From: Bacillota bacterium
GTDB lineage: Bacteria > Bacillota > Sulfobacillia > DUSP01 > JBFMCS01
Length of the DNA stretch: 64,000 bases
Reading direction: 5' to 3'
NCBI GenBank assembly: GCA_040754315.1
Contig: JBFMCS010000036.1
Location: 1 to 64,000 of the forward strand
Positions 34,888 through 42,969 of the stretch are shown here, piece after piece. Within the stretch, counting starts at the first letter, position 1. Each line of letters opens with the position of its first letter. The notes beneath the pieces were generated by a model that saw only the letters and a program-made list of their open reading frames with translations, did no database searches and had not been told where the DNA came from. The translations under genes were made by a program, and so were the position numbers.

Positions 34888-36447
34888 CTAGAACACTGGC
34901 TCTGGCACCCGGGCCACCACCCGGGTTCCACCCCCGGGGGAGGATGACACCTCGAGGCTGCCTTGCACCAGGTCTAGTCTCTCCCTCATCCCTAAAAGCC
35001 CCAGGCAACCGGTCTTGGCCAAGCAAGACACATCGCCCGGGACCTCGAAACCCCTCCCGTCGTCCCTCACACACAGGGTTACTCCCGACCCCTGAAACTC
35101 CAGGCACACCTGGATGCTCTGGCATTGCGCGTGCCTGGTGGCATTGCCCACCGCCTCCTGGGCAATGCGAAATAGGGCAACCTCAGCCTCAGGGGCCAGG
35201 CGGCGCTCGACCCCCCTGACGTCCAGGTGGGCCTCCAGGCCCCGTCTCCTCACCTCGGATACAGCGCCTTCCAGGGCCGCCCGCAGGCCGAGGTCGTCCA
35301 GGACCGCGGGTCTCAGATCCCTTATGAAACGCCGCAGGCTGGCCAGGGCCTGGTCAGCCATGCCCCGCAGCTCCTGGGCCTTGCGCTCCATCTCGGACCT
35401 GTCATCCTGGTCCACGCAGATGTCCAGCCCCCTGGATATGGCTGTGAGGCTCTGGACTGTCTCATCGTGGAGTTCCCTGGCTATGCGGCGCCTCTCCTCC
35501 TCCTGTACCCTGGTAACCAGGGCTATGTAGTCCTTCAGGGCCATCTGTGTCTGGTGGGAGCGCTCGAGTTCCTCTTCCATCCGGTTGATTTCAGTGTTGT
35601 CCCTGGCTATGCCCTGTTGCCCTACATATCTTGAATCCCTGAGGAGGATCGAGGAGTGCACGTCCAGGATCACCGTGCCGCCCCGGCGCTTCTGGGCCTC
35701 CCAACGGCAGAATATGCGCTTCTTCCCCTCGGATAAGGCCCTGCGCAGGACCTGCAGGCTTTCCTCCCAGCTGCCAGGGCTGAGAAGGGAGCTGATGAAC
35801 CGCCCCACAAGGTCTCCTGGTTCGTAGTCCAGCACATCTTTGACCCGGGAGTTGAGGTAGGTAATCCGTCCCACGGCATCCAGGGCAAACACCAGGTCGC
35901 TGGCCTGCTCCGCCAGGGCCCGGTACTTCTTTTCCGAACGCTTGACGTCTTCGAATTCCGTAGCCCTCCCCAGGGCCCAGCCTAGGTGAGTCATGAGCAC
36001 CCCAAGTTCGTCGTCGGAAGGCCGCTGCCTGCCAGCGGGGAAGGCCAGGAGCAGGAGCCCCAGGGGCATTCCCTTATGGCTGAGGGGAAGTATGGACACG
36101 GGACCCGCCAGGGAGAGGGCCACTGCGGTCTCACCCCTCCCCGGGGCTCCCTCCTCAATGTGAACAGGGGTAGTGGAGCCCAGGGCCCTGTAAAGGGTTC
36201 CGTGCTTGCTCATCCTCAGTGCGATGCGTTCCTCAACAATGGGGGCCGACTCGTCCCGGGCCACTACGGCCACGGGGAAGAGGGACCGCTCCTCCATGTC
36301 GCACAGGAAAAGTGCGGCCCCCTCCGCGCCAAACAGGTCCACAACCCCGTGGGCAACGGCCCTGTAGCCCTCGCCCGACGTGACATCCAGCACAGACTGG
36401 ACCAGATCCAGAAGGATCCCCTGAACCCTGGCTCCAAGGTCACCCAT
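34888..36447 (-). CDS. Sensor histidine kinase, GAF-PAS-HisKA_3 type (NarL partner)
   Basis: 519 residues with no membrane helix: an N-terminal GAF-like domain (about 10-165), a PAS domain (about 175-290), a dimerisation helix with the phosphoacceptor H327 in RIARELHDETVQ, and an HATPase_c domain with NATRHA, DDGRGF and GLLGMRERL. A cytoplasmic sensor, perhaps for a redox or gas signal through GAF/PAS, ligand unknown. The start overlaps the response regulator stop by eight bases, so kinase and regulator are made together. Confidence 0.93.
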   Translation of the reverse strand: MGDLGARVQGILLDLVQSVLDVTSGEGYRAVAHGVVDLFGAEGAALFLCDMEERSLFPVAVVARDESAPIVEERIALRMSKHGTLYRALGSTTPVHIEEGAPGRGETAVALSLAGPVSILPLSHKGMPLGLLLLAFPAGRQRPSDDELGVLMTHLGWALGRATEFEDVKRSEKKYRALAEQASDLVFALDAVGRITYLNSRVKDVLDYEPGDLVGRFISSLLSPGSWEESLQVLRRALSEGKKRIFCRWEAQKRRGGTVILDVHSSILLRDSRYVGQQGIARDNTEINRMEEELERSHQTQMALKDYIALVTRVQEEERRRIARELHDETVQSLTAISRGLDICVDQDDRSEMERKAQELRGMADQALASLRRFIRDLRPAVLDDLGLRAALEGAVSEVRRRGLEAHLDVRGVERRLAPEAEVALFRIAQEAVGNATRHAQCQSIQVCLEFQGSGVTLCVRDDGRGFEVPGDVSCLAKTGCLGLLGMRERLDLVQGSLEVSSSPGGGTRVVARVPEPVF

Positions 36448-37108
36448 GGCTCTTTGCCTCTCTCAGCCTTATCCAGCCCTTCATGAGAGCCTCCGTCACC
36501 GCCTCGGTCCTGGAGGATGCCCCCATCTTCTGGAACACCTTGGCCAGGTGTCCCTGGACGGTCCTGGGGCTAAGGCCCAGTTTTTCAGCGATCTCCTTGT
36601 TGGCCAGACCCTCAGCGGCCAGTGATAGCACCTCCAGTTCCCTCTGGCTCAGGGGGATTACACCTCCGGGCTCCCGGCCCTTGGTGTCCTGCAAGCCCCT
36701 GAATACCTTCCTAGCCACCTCGGGACCCAGCACGGCCTCGCCATGGTAAACCGCCCTGATGGCATGGTGGAGGTCCTTGCCCCGGACGTTCTTCAGGAGA
36801 TAGCCTGATGCACCCGCGTCGAACATGGCGGATATGTACTGGTCATCATCGTATGCCGTGAACACCAGCACCACAGTTTGCGGCAACGCCTCCCTTATGG
36901 CGCGGGTCGCCTCGAGTCCGTTCATCCCAGGCATGGATATGTCCATGAGCACCACATCCGGCCCGAGTTCCAGCGCCAGGGCGACTGCATCCTCTCCGCT
37001 GCCCGCCTCCCCCACCACGTGAATGTCCTCCTCTTGCTCCAGCACTTCACGGGTGCCTCTTCTCACCACCGGGTGATCGTCGGCCAGGAGCACCCTGATG
37101 CTTTCCAA
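36440..37108 (-). CDS. NarL/FixJ-family response regulator
   Basis: 222 residues. Receiver domain with acidic pocket LADDHP, phospho-acceptor D56 in VLMDISMPG and the K of YLLKNVRG; C-terminal LuxR-type helix-turn-helix (LSQRELEVLSLAAEGLANKE then LGLSPRTVQGHLAKV). Regulates transcription when phosphorylated by the kinase encoded downstream. TTG at 37108 is preferred by spacing to GGAG; a GTG nine bases upstream is also possible. Four-gene order is DUF1844 gene, regulator, kinase, sigma factor. Confidence 0.93.
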   Translation of the reverse strand: MESIRVLLADDHPVVRRGTREVLEQEEDIHVVGEAGSGEDAVALALELGPDVVLMDISMPGMNGLEATRAIREALPQTVVLVFTAYDDDQYISAMFDAGASGYLLKNVRGKDLHHAIRAVYHGEAVLGPEVARKVFRGLQDTKGREPGGVIPLSQRELEVLSLAAEGLANKEIAEKLGLSPRTVQGHLAKVFQKMGASSRTEAVTEALMKGWIRLREAKSHG

Positions 37109-37120
37109 CGGTCCCACTCC

Positions 37121-37465
37121 CTACGAATCCTTGCTCTTCTCCACGAAGTTAATCCTCAGGTCCCTGAGAAGCGCCTTCAGCCTGGAGGCCTCTTCCGCAT
37201 CCATATCGCCCTCAATCACCGGGGCCAGTGCGCTAACGGCATCGATTGCAACCCGGGCCTGTTTCAGGTCCACCTTTACCTCTTGGCTGAGAGGGTTGGC
37301 CACAAGGCCCATGGATTCCCATGCCTTGGCCGCCAGGGTGGCAATGAACCATTGAACCAGGTAGTTTGAGGTCAGTGCCTCAAGGGGAAACCCCTGTATG
37401 CTCTGCCCGTCATCCGTCCCCTCTTCGCCGGACCCCTGTGGATTCTGGGCATCCTCATTCTCCAT
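37121..37465 (-). CDS. DUF1844 family protein
   Basis: 114 residues. The conserved block from NYLVQWFIATLAAKAWESMG to NPLSQEVKVDLKQARVAIDA is the DUF1844 signature; function unknown. The acidic N-terminal 30 residues are not conserved. ATG at 37465 with GGAGGG eight bases upstream. It is 13 bases ahead of the response regulator, hence first gene of that unit. Confidence 0.85.
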   Translation of the reverse strand: MENEDAQNPQGSGEEGTDDGQSIQGFPLEALTSNYLVQWFIATLAAKAWESMGLVANPLSQEVKVDLKQARVAIDAVSALAPVIEGDMDAEEASRLKALLRDLRINFVEKSKDS

Positions 37466-37580
37466 CCGTGGTCCCTCCATTCACTTCTCGTTGGCACTAA
37501 GGATTCTGCGCGCGTCCCGGAGTATCCTCCCAGGTGGCCCTGGGCCTGAGTGGGAGCGCAGGCAGGTCCAGGGGGGCAGG

Positions 37581-37690
37581 GGGGTAAACGAAGTGGGTGA
37601 CCGGACCCCAGTGGGGCACCGGCATGCCTAGGCATGGTCAATAGGACAGACCGAGGCTGGATACGTTGACATGCTAGGCACAAAGATATA
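37581..37690 (+). repeat. Left copy of a ~110-bp direct repeat flanking the glnS segment
   Basis: Begins GGGGTAAACGAAGTGGGTGA and ends CACAAAGATATA. It matches 40139-40246 in the same orientation with roughly nine substitutions and a two-base indel. It contains a CCCCAGTGGGG mini-hairpin and a TTGACA (37666-37671) followed 17 bases later by TATAGG, a plausible plus-strand promoter. The two copies bracket 2.45 kb with a transposase remnant and glnS. Confidence 0.85.
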
Positions 37691-37722
37691 TAGGCCCAAA
37701 GAGTATGCATGGGCGGAGATGT

Positions 37723-38045
37723 CTAAGATACTTGTAGTATCCGAAATGCTGGATGTACGAGGAAGAAATCTTCATCGCTGCGGTCAAAGACCAGCAGGCA
37801 GTCCCTGATTGAAAACCTCTCCTTGAGATCATGCAAGAGGCCAGCGACCGTCGGGATACATCCGGCGTGTTGCCAGGGAGGACCTTCCAGTAAGAGGGGT
37901 ATCCCCTGGGGGTAAGCACCAACGCGATGGTGACCCCGCGCCGGGCTTCTGACGCTCAGATGAAAACGGGAGGGGCGCCAATCCTGCTTGGTAGCAGGAT
38001 GTGCAGTATGATTTGTCGAAAGAGGGACAGGTGCTCGTCTTCCCT
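37723..38045 (-). pseudogene. Transposase remnant (IS1634/IS4-like DDE)
   Basis: Minus-strand frames carry recognisable pieces in different phases: GYPSYWKVLPGNTPDV, the signature around the second catalytic aspartate region, then in another frame LLHDLKERFSIRDCLLVFDRS. Upstream scraps around KQDWRPSRF fit the segment that normally follows YSKD. At least two frameshifts and missing ends make it non-functional. It lies between the left repeat and glnS and supports a mobile-element origin for this block. The rest of 37466-38245 holds no gene. Confidence 0.65.
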
Positions 38046-38245
38046 GCCCGGGCCCGATGATGCACCATGGCGGAGGGTCCGGACGTAGCGTAGAGAGACC
38101 GGGAATCGGCAACAATAGCCTGGGGAGATAGGATCTGGGTGACCGGGCCTGATTCCCAGATGAGTTCAGGGCGTGATGGTCAGAGACGGCGACGGGGACA
38201 ACACCCGCCGTTAGTACAGGAAGCCCGCAAAGTGAGGGATATACC

Positions 38246-39958
38246 ATGGCGAGCACCCAGATGGAAGCATGTAGCAACTTCATCCAGGCCATCATCGACA
38301 AGGATCTGAGCCAGGGGGTGAACGGCGGTCGGGTACATACCCGTTTCCCGCCGGAGCCCAACGGGTACTTGCACATCGGTCATGCTAAGTCCGTAATCCT
38401 GAATTACGGGCTAGCCACGAGGAACAACGGGCTTTTCAACCTCAGGTTTGACGATACCAACCCCACCCGGGAAAACCAGGTATTTGTAGATTCCATCATC
38501 CGCGACGTGAAGTGGCTGGGCATCGACTGGGGAGACCGGCTATTCTTCGCCTCCGACTACTTTGACCATCTCTACGACTTCGCCGTGCAGCTCATCAGGA
38601 AGGGTAAAGCCTACGTATGCGACCTGAGCCAGGAAGCAATCCGCCAGTACCGGGGAACCCTCACCGAACCCGGACGGGAAAGCCCGTACCGGAGCCGTCC
38701 GGTCGAGGAGAACTTGGACCTGTTCGAACGCATGAAAGCCGGGGAATTCCCGGAAGGGTCGCGCACCCTGCGGGCTAAGATCGACATGTCCTCTCCCAAC
38801 CTCAACATGCGCGACCCGGTTCTCTATCGCATCCTGTTCGCCCATCACCACCGTACCCGGGACAAGTGGTGCATCTACCCCATGTACGACTATGCCCACC
38901 CTCTGGGCGACGCGCTGGAGAACATCACCCACTCCATCTGCACCCTGGAGTATTGTGACCACCGCCCACTGTACGACTGGGTGCTGGACCACGTGGACTT
39001 CAGAGGGATACCCGGCGTCGTGGGCCGCCCCAAACAGATCGAGTTCGCCCGGCTCAACACCAACTACACGGTCATGAGTAAACGCAAGTTACGTCGGCTG
39101 GTGGAAGAAGGTCATGTGGGTGGCTGGGATGATCCCCGCATGCCCACCATCGCCGGGATCCGCCGCCGGGGCTACACGCCCGAGGCCATCTGGAGCTTCT
39201 GTGAGCAGATCGGCGTGGCCAAACGCGACAGCGTGGTGGACATGGCCTTCCTGGAACACTGCATCCGCGAGGACCTGAACAGGCGGGCGCCCCGGGTCAT
39301 GGCCGTCACCAGGCCTTTGAAAGTGATCATCACCAACTACCCTGAAAGAGAGATCGAGTGGGTGAAGGTAGAGAACAATCCGGAAGACCCGGACACCGGC
39401 TATCGTGAGGTTCCGTTTTGCCGGGAGCTCTACGTGGAGCAGGATGACTTTATGGAGGTTCCTCCCTTGAAGTTCTTCCGGCTAGCTCCCGGGCGCGAGG
39501 TACGCCTCAAGGGCGCTTACATCATCAAGTGCGAGCAGGTGGTCAAGGACGAAAGCACCGGCCAGATCACAGAGCTTCGTTGCACCTACGACCAGGCCAC
39601 CAGGAGCGGGGACGTTTCCGGCGGGCGCAAGGCCAAAGCCACCATCCACTGGGTCTCTGCCCGGCACGCCATACCCGCCACCGTCCGCCTATACGACAAG
39701 CTCTTTCTTATCGAGAACCCGGAGGAAGGACCCCAGGACACTGAGTTCACGGCCCATATCAACCCCGGCTCACTAGAGGTCTTGACCGGCTGCATGGTCG
39801 AGCCGGGCTTGGCCGGGGTCGCTCCCGAAAGCCGCTTCCAGTTCCTGCGCCAGGGGTACTTCTACCTGGACCCGGTTGACTCCCAGGGGGGCAGGCTAGT
39901 GTTCAACCGCATCGTAACCCTGCGGGACACGTGGGCCCAGGTTCAGAGGTCGCAGTAG
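38246..39958 (+). CDS. glnS: Glutaminyl-tRNA synthetase
   Basis: 570 residues, full length. Class I signatures are HIGH at 43-46 (YLHIGHAKS) and the KMSKS equivalent MSKR at 277-280; the catalytic core segment RFDDTNP and the tRNA-binding [11 protein letters not shown] are also intact, followed by the two C-terminal beta-barrels. It charges tRNA-Gln directly. Many Firmicutes lack GlnRS and use GatCAB instead, and the gene moves horizontally in clostridia. Arginine is mostly CGN here, while flanking genes favour AGG, and the gene is on the opposite strand between direct repeats, all consistent with transfer. ATG has GAGGGAT upstream. Confidence 0.96.
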   Translation: MASTQMEACSNFIQAIIDKDLSQGVNGGRVHTRFPPEPNGYLHIGHAKSVILNYGLATRNNGLFNLRFDDTNPTRENQVFVDSIIRDVKWLGIDWGDRLFFASDYFDHLYDFAVQLIRKGKAYVCDLSQEAIRQYRGTLTEPGRESPYRSRPVEENLDLFERMKAGEFPEGSRTLRAKIDMSSPNLNMRDPVLYRILFAHHHRTRDKWCIYPMYDYAHPLGDALENITHSICTLEYCDHRPLYDWVLDHVDFRGIPGVVGRPKQIEFARLNTNYTVMSKRKLRRLVEEGHVGGWDDPRMPTIAGIRRRGYTPEAIWSFCEQIGVAKRDSVVDMAFLEHCIREDLNRRAPRVMAVTRPLKVIITNYPEREIEWVKVENNPEDPDTGYREVPFCRELYVEQDDFMEVPPLKFFRLAPGREVRLKGAYIIKCEQVVKDESTGQITELRCTYDQATRSGDVSGGRKAKATIHWVSARHAIPATVRLYDKLFLIENPEEGPQDTEFTAHINPGSLEVLTGCMVEPGLAGVAPESRFQFLRQGYFYLDPVDSQGGRLVFNRIVTLRDTWAQVQRSQ

Positions 39959-40138
39959 GCTTTATGCAGACGTGAGCCTGGAGTTGTGCGGAGAGCCCAT
40001 AAAAATGTAGATTACGGGCGACATTATTGCGAAAACTTGCAGAATGCCCGGCTATCATCATCGTGGGGAACCTGCTACCGCTTGACTACACCAAGACAGG
40101 TGCGCCTGTTTATGCCCAGGTACGCGGAAAGAGAAAAC
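39959..40138. other. Gap between glnS and the right repeat
   Basis: Roughly 180 bases of A/T-richer sequence with no supported gene or clear terminator. A 67-codon frame runs through it and the repeat but has no family resemblance. Confidence 0.3.
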
Positions 40139-40246
40139 GGGGTAAACGAAGTGGGTGACCGGACCCCAGTGGGGCGCTGGCACGCCTAGGCATGATCAAT
40201 GGGAGACCGCGGCTGGATACGTTGACATGCTAAGCACAAAGATATA
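40139..40246 (+). repeat. Right copy of the ~110-bp direct repeat
   Basis: Same orientation as 37581-37690 and about 92% identical by eye. Its final 25 bases supply the -35 and spacer of a promoter directed at the Fur-family gene. Beyond its end the two loci have no similarity, so this is a defined repeat unit and not a long duplication. Confidence 0.85.
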
Positions 40247-40250
40247 CCAT
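40222..40250 (+). promoter_or_regulatory. Promoter inside the right repeat, reading into the Fur-family gene
   Basis: TTGACA (40222-40227), 17-base spacer, TACCAT (40245-40250). The A/T-rich, partly palindromic sequence TAATAGTTATTTCAGAAGAA at 40259-40278 lies just downstream and could be a metal- or peroxide-responsive operator for autoregulation, which is common in this family. The repeat's left copy carries the same -35. Confidence 0.5.
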
Positions 40251-40305
40251 GAAAGTGTAATAGTTATTTCAGAAGAATTATCCGAACGGTAGGGGTGTCG
40301 AGCGA

Positions 40306-40737
40306 GTGAACCAGGGTGAACTATCTTCCCTTCTCCGCGGCAAGGGCTTCAAAGCGACGCCACAGCGGCTAGCCATCCTGAAGGCATTGATGGACACACA
40401 CAAACACCCGACAGCCGAGAGGATATTTCACAGCCTCAGGGGCGACTTTCCCACCCTCAGCCTTGCCACGGTCTACAAGACCTTGGAAATGCTGAAGACT
40501 GCGGGCCTAGTAAGCCAGCTGGATGCCCACGGCGGTGGCAAGCGATACGATGCCAACACCGAGCCCCATTGCCACCTGGTATGTTCCAGGTGCGGAAGGA
40601 TGGATGACCTGGTAGACCCCGTAATAGATTTCCAGTGGCTGCCCCGCCTGGTCGAGCACGCCAGGGAAGTCACCCCTTTCGCCGTGAAAAGGCCCGAGCT
40701 CTACCTCTACGGCATCTGCCCCGGGTGCCAAGAATAA
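40306..40737 (+). CDS. Fur/PerR-family transcriptional regulator
   Basis: 143 residues. Winged-helix N-terminal domain (GFKATPQRLAILKAL, SLATVYKTLEMLK) and C-terminal dimerisation domain with the two structural zinc pairs CSRCG and CPGC. Regulatory-metal residues include the histidines of TEPHCHLVC. A PerR-like peroxide sensor is the best guess for an anaerobe, but Fur or Zur cannot be excluded. The start is a GTG. A hairpin follows the stop. Confidence 0.9.
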   Translation: MNQGELSSLLRGKGFKATPQRLAILKALMDTHKHPTAERIFHSLRGDFPTLSLATVYKTLEMLKTAGLVSQLDAHGGGKRYDANTEPHCHLVCSRCGRMDDLVDPVIDFQWLPRLVEHAREVTPFAVKRPELYLYGICPGCQE

Positions 40738-40756
40738 ACGGGGCCTAAGCCCCGTT
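40737..40756. terminator. Bidirectional terminator between the Fur-family and spore-protein genes
   Basis: AACGGGGC-CTAA-GCCCCGTT is a perfect 8-bp stem with a 4-base loop. On the minus strand it runs into TTATTCTT, giving a standard terminator for the spore protein; on the plus strand the following bases are less T-rich. The two convergent genes share it. Confidence 0.75.
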
Positions 40757-40927
40757 ACCACCTGGACGCCCTGTGAGGGCTCTTTCGGCGTTCTGTATGG
40801 CGAGCCTCACCAGGTTTCCACAGTGGCGCGAGGGAACAGACCCCCATCCCTCGGTCCTCACCACATGGGCAATACCCATTTCCTCGGCGAGTTGCTCCTT
40901 GAGCCTCTCGGACATGAGTTTCGCCAG
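40745..40927 (-). CDS. Small acid-soluble spore protein, alpha/beta type
   Basis: 60 residues. The two family motifs are present: LKEQLAEEMGIA (GPR protease cleavage region) and the DNA-binding block EGWGSVPSRHCGNLVRLAIQ. Such proteins coat and protect spore DNA, so the organism forms endospores. The start is unusual: GGAGGTGA (40941-40934) is six bases upstream of a CTG (40927), giving MAKLMSERLK as in relatives; the first ATG (40915) is 18 bases from that site. A CATAATA string about 60 bases upstream resembles a sigma-F/G -10, but no matching -35 was found. Convergent with the Fur-family gene. Confidence 0.85.
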   Translation of the reverse strand: MAKLMSERLKEQLAEEMGIAHVVRTEGWGSVPSRHCGNLVRLAIQNAERALTGRPGGNGA

Positions 40928-41521
40928 AACAGTTCACCTCCATCCCGGCGGCAGTTAAAGTATTTCCCCGATATCCCCCTATTATGAAGAGTCGCGGCGA
41001 AAGCCTCGGAATTCATCCCGGAGAGCGTGGTAGCTGTTAGACAACTGGTGGAAAATTGGCCAGTGGTTTTCGTCCGGCAAGCCCTCTCACGACTACTGCG
41101 GTTACAGGATGAACAAAATGTGGCTTTCGGTCAGGAACACGCCCTGAGTGAGGGGTCATTCACGACCGGGACGAGAACGCAGCGTGAAACATCGAAGCAA
41201 AGGGGCTTCCCTCCTTGACCTTTAGGCCTGGCGAGCCTGTACCGCGGGACCGCATGAAGTGCCTATGGATCCGTGGTAGGCTCAAGGCTCCTGTTTAGGG
41301 AACGCACGGGCGATGAAGCAGGAACCGGAAAAGGCGTGAGCTTCCAGGAATCCTCGCACTCGAGCCCGAGGAGGATGTCAAGATGGGCGTTTTGGGGGAT
41401 CTCGGGGCTCACCCTCAACCTGGCAGCCCTCTTGGGCTATGAGGTCCCCAAGCTTCGCGGTATTATTCTCATGTCCTTGAAGGCGTCCCGCGATGAGCCA
41501 TGATATTGTGCACAACTTATG
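40928..41521. other. Gap upstream of the serine operon
   Basis: About 590 bases with no strong gene. The best candidate is a plus-strand frame ending at 41503 whose last 42 codons start MSRWAFWGISGLTLNLAALL and would make a one-helix membrane peptide, but its ribosome site abuts the ATG. The spore-protein promoter must lie in the first 100 bases. Confidence 0.3.
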
Positions 41522-41550
41522 TTGCATTTTGTTACTCTCTCCCCTATACT
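41522..41550 (+). promoter_or_regulatory. Promoter of the serine operon
   Basis: TTGCAT (41522-41527), 17-base spacer, TATACT (41545-41550). The same -35 hexamer is used by carB. Transcription would begin near 41557, at the base of the T-box leader. Confidence 0.7.
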
Positions 41551-41556
41551 AGTGAA

Positions 41557-41797
41557 AAAGCAGCCCCCGATGAAGGAGAAGCCCCTCCCTCGGCATCCCC
41601 ACAGAGAACCGGCACAGCTGAGAACCGGCGGGACACCGGATCGTGGCCTCCACTCCAGAGGAGCCAGCGATGAGCTGGCCGCTCGGATCGCGTTAAGATC
41701 TTGTGAGAGAGGACCTGCCTTCTAGGTCAATCGGGGTGGCACCGCGGGCATATGGCCCCGTCCCTGAAGAGCGTTTCGTCGCTTCAGGGGCGGGGCT
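41557..41797 (+). promoter_or_regulatory. T-box riboswitch leader, probably tRNA-Ser responsive
   Basis: The T-box core GGGGTGGCACCGCGGG (41733-41748) is followed by a strong terminator hairpin (41755-41796: CCCCGTCCCTGAAGAGCG paired with CGCTTCAGGGGCGGGG) and CTTTCG. Upstream, the stem I pieces AGAGAACCGGC and GAGAACCGGC are typical. A TCC codon at 41654-41656 in CACTCCAGAGGAG is a candidate serine specifier. Uncharged tRNA would stabilise the antiterminator and switch on the serine genes. Ile, Gly or Cys specificity is possible until the specifier loop is folded. Confidence 0.9.
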
Positions 41798-41826
41798 TTC
41801 GATTATCTAATGAAAGGAGAGAAACC

Positions 41827-42969
41827 ATGTTGGAAACCGTATTCATGTTGCCTGGACCCACTGAGGTCCCCCAGGCGGTGGCACAAGCCATGTCCAGGCC
41901 AATGATAAACCATAGAGGTGAGGGATTTAAACGCCTCTTTTCGGAGGTCCAGGCGGCCCTCGAGCCTCTTTTGAACACCGATGGGGGGATTCTGATCCTG
42001 CCCGGATCCGGCACAGGCGCCATGGAGTGCGCGGCAGTGAACCTCCTTGAACCCGGGGAGAGCGCGCTAGTGGTCGCCATGGGAGCCTTTGGGCATCGCT
42101 TCGCCGATATATGCCGGGGGGCTGGCATCAGCGTCACAAACCTCAATGTGCCCTGGGGAGAGGTCCCAGATCCCCAGGCTATTCGTGCTCACATCGAGAC
42201 CGCGGGGCCCAAGGCGGTCTTCGTGACGCACAACGAGACCTCCACGGGAACCTGCCTAGACCTGGAAGGGGTGGGCCGAGCCCTGGCCAGCACCGGTGTG
42301 TTCCTGGTGGTCGACGCCGTGAGCTCCCTGGGTGGAATACCCGTGAACATGAGGGAATGGGGCATTGATGTCCTGGTAAGTGCCTCTCAGAAGGCCTTGA
42401 TGACCCCGCCCGGGCTGGCTCTGGTGGCCTTCAGCCCCCGGGCCCAGGCGGCTGCTGCCCGTAACCCCCGCCCGAGGTACTACTGGGACTGGAATCTCTA
42501 CCTTAGGGATGCCCTCAAGTCCCAAACCCCCTATACCCCAGCGTTGCCCCAGTGGTTCGGCCTCTTGGAGGCCCTCCGGCTCATAGAGGCAGAGGGGCTC
42601 GAAAGTGTTTTCGCCCGTCACCGCGCCATGTCCAGGATGACCAGGGCAGGACTGGAGATCGTGGGTGCGCCCCCCCTGGGAATGGCGTCTTGTGCCTCAC
42701 CCACGGTGACCGCCTTCAGGATGCCGGGCGGCATCAACGCCGACCAAGTCAGGCAGGCTCTCAATGAACGATACGGCATGGTGGCTGCGGGGGGACAGGG
42801 ACACCTGAAGGGAGAGATCATTCGCTTCGGCCACATGGGAGCAGCCACCACCGGCCATGTGCTGGCCGCCCTGGAGAGGCTGGGGTTAGCGTTAAGAGAC
42901 GTGGGTGCCACTGTGGATGTGCCGGCGGCCCTGGAGGCAGCGCGCCAGGCAGGGGGTGAGGGCACTTGA
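41827..42969 (+). CDS. Class V aminotransferase (serine-pyruvate/alanine-glyoxylate type), likely phosphoserine aminotransferase
   Basis: 380 residues from ATG 41827 with AAAGGAGAG upstream. PLP lysine is K189 in SASQKALMTPPG; the N-terminus LPGPTEVP and the GSGTGAMECA phosphate-binding region fit the SPT/AGXT group. Canonical SerC is another subgroup, but in archaea and some bacteria proteins of this type make phosphoserine or glycine/serine from keto acids. Because it is under the serine T-box and abuts serA (TTGA overlap), transamination of 3-phosphohydroxypyruvate is the most economical role. Confidence 0.9.
   Translation: MLETVFMLPGPTEVPQAVAQAMSRPMINHRGEGFKRLFSEVQAALEPLLNTDGGILILPGSGTGAMECAAVNLLEPGESALVVAMGAFGHRFADICRGAGISVTNLNVPWGEVPDPQAIRAHIETAGPKAVFVTHNETSTGTCLDLEGVGRALASTGVFLVVDAVSSLGGIPVNMREWGIDVLVSASQKALMTPPGLALVAFSPRAQAAAARNPRPRYYWDWNLYLRDALKSQTPYTPALPQWFGLLEALRLIEAEGLESVFARHRAMSRMTRAGLEIVGAPPLGMASCASPTVTAFRMPGGINADQVRQALNERYGMVAAGGQGHLKGEIIRFGHMGAATTGHVLAALERLGLALRDVGATVDVPAALEAARQAGGEGT

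Noticed and set aside
34790-35125. N-terminal extension of the sigma factor frame
   Set aside because: Low-complexity proline/glycine sequence overlapping the kinase gene; the ATG at 34789 has a ribosome site and the family N-terminus.
41752-41826. Upstream start for the class V aminotransferase
   Set aside because: Those codons are the T-box terminator hairpin; the ATG at 41827 has AAAGGAGAG and the conserved N-terminus.
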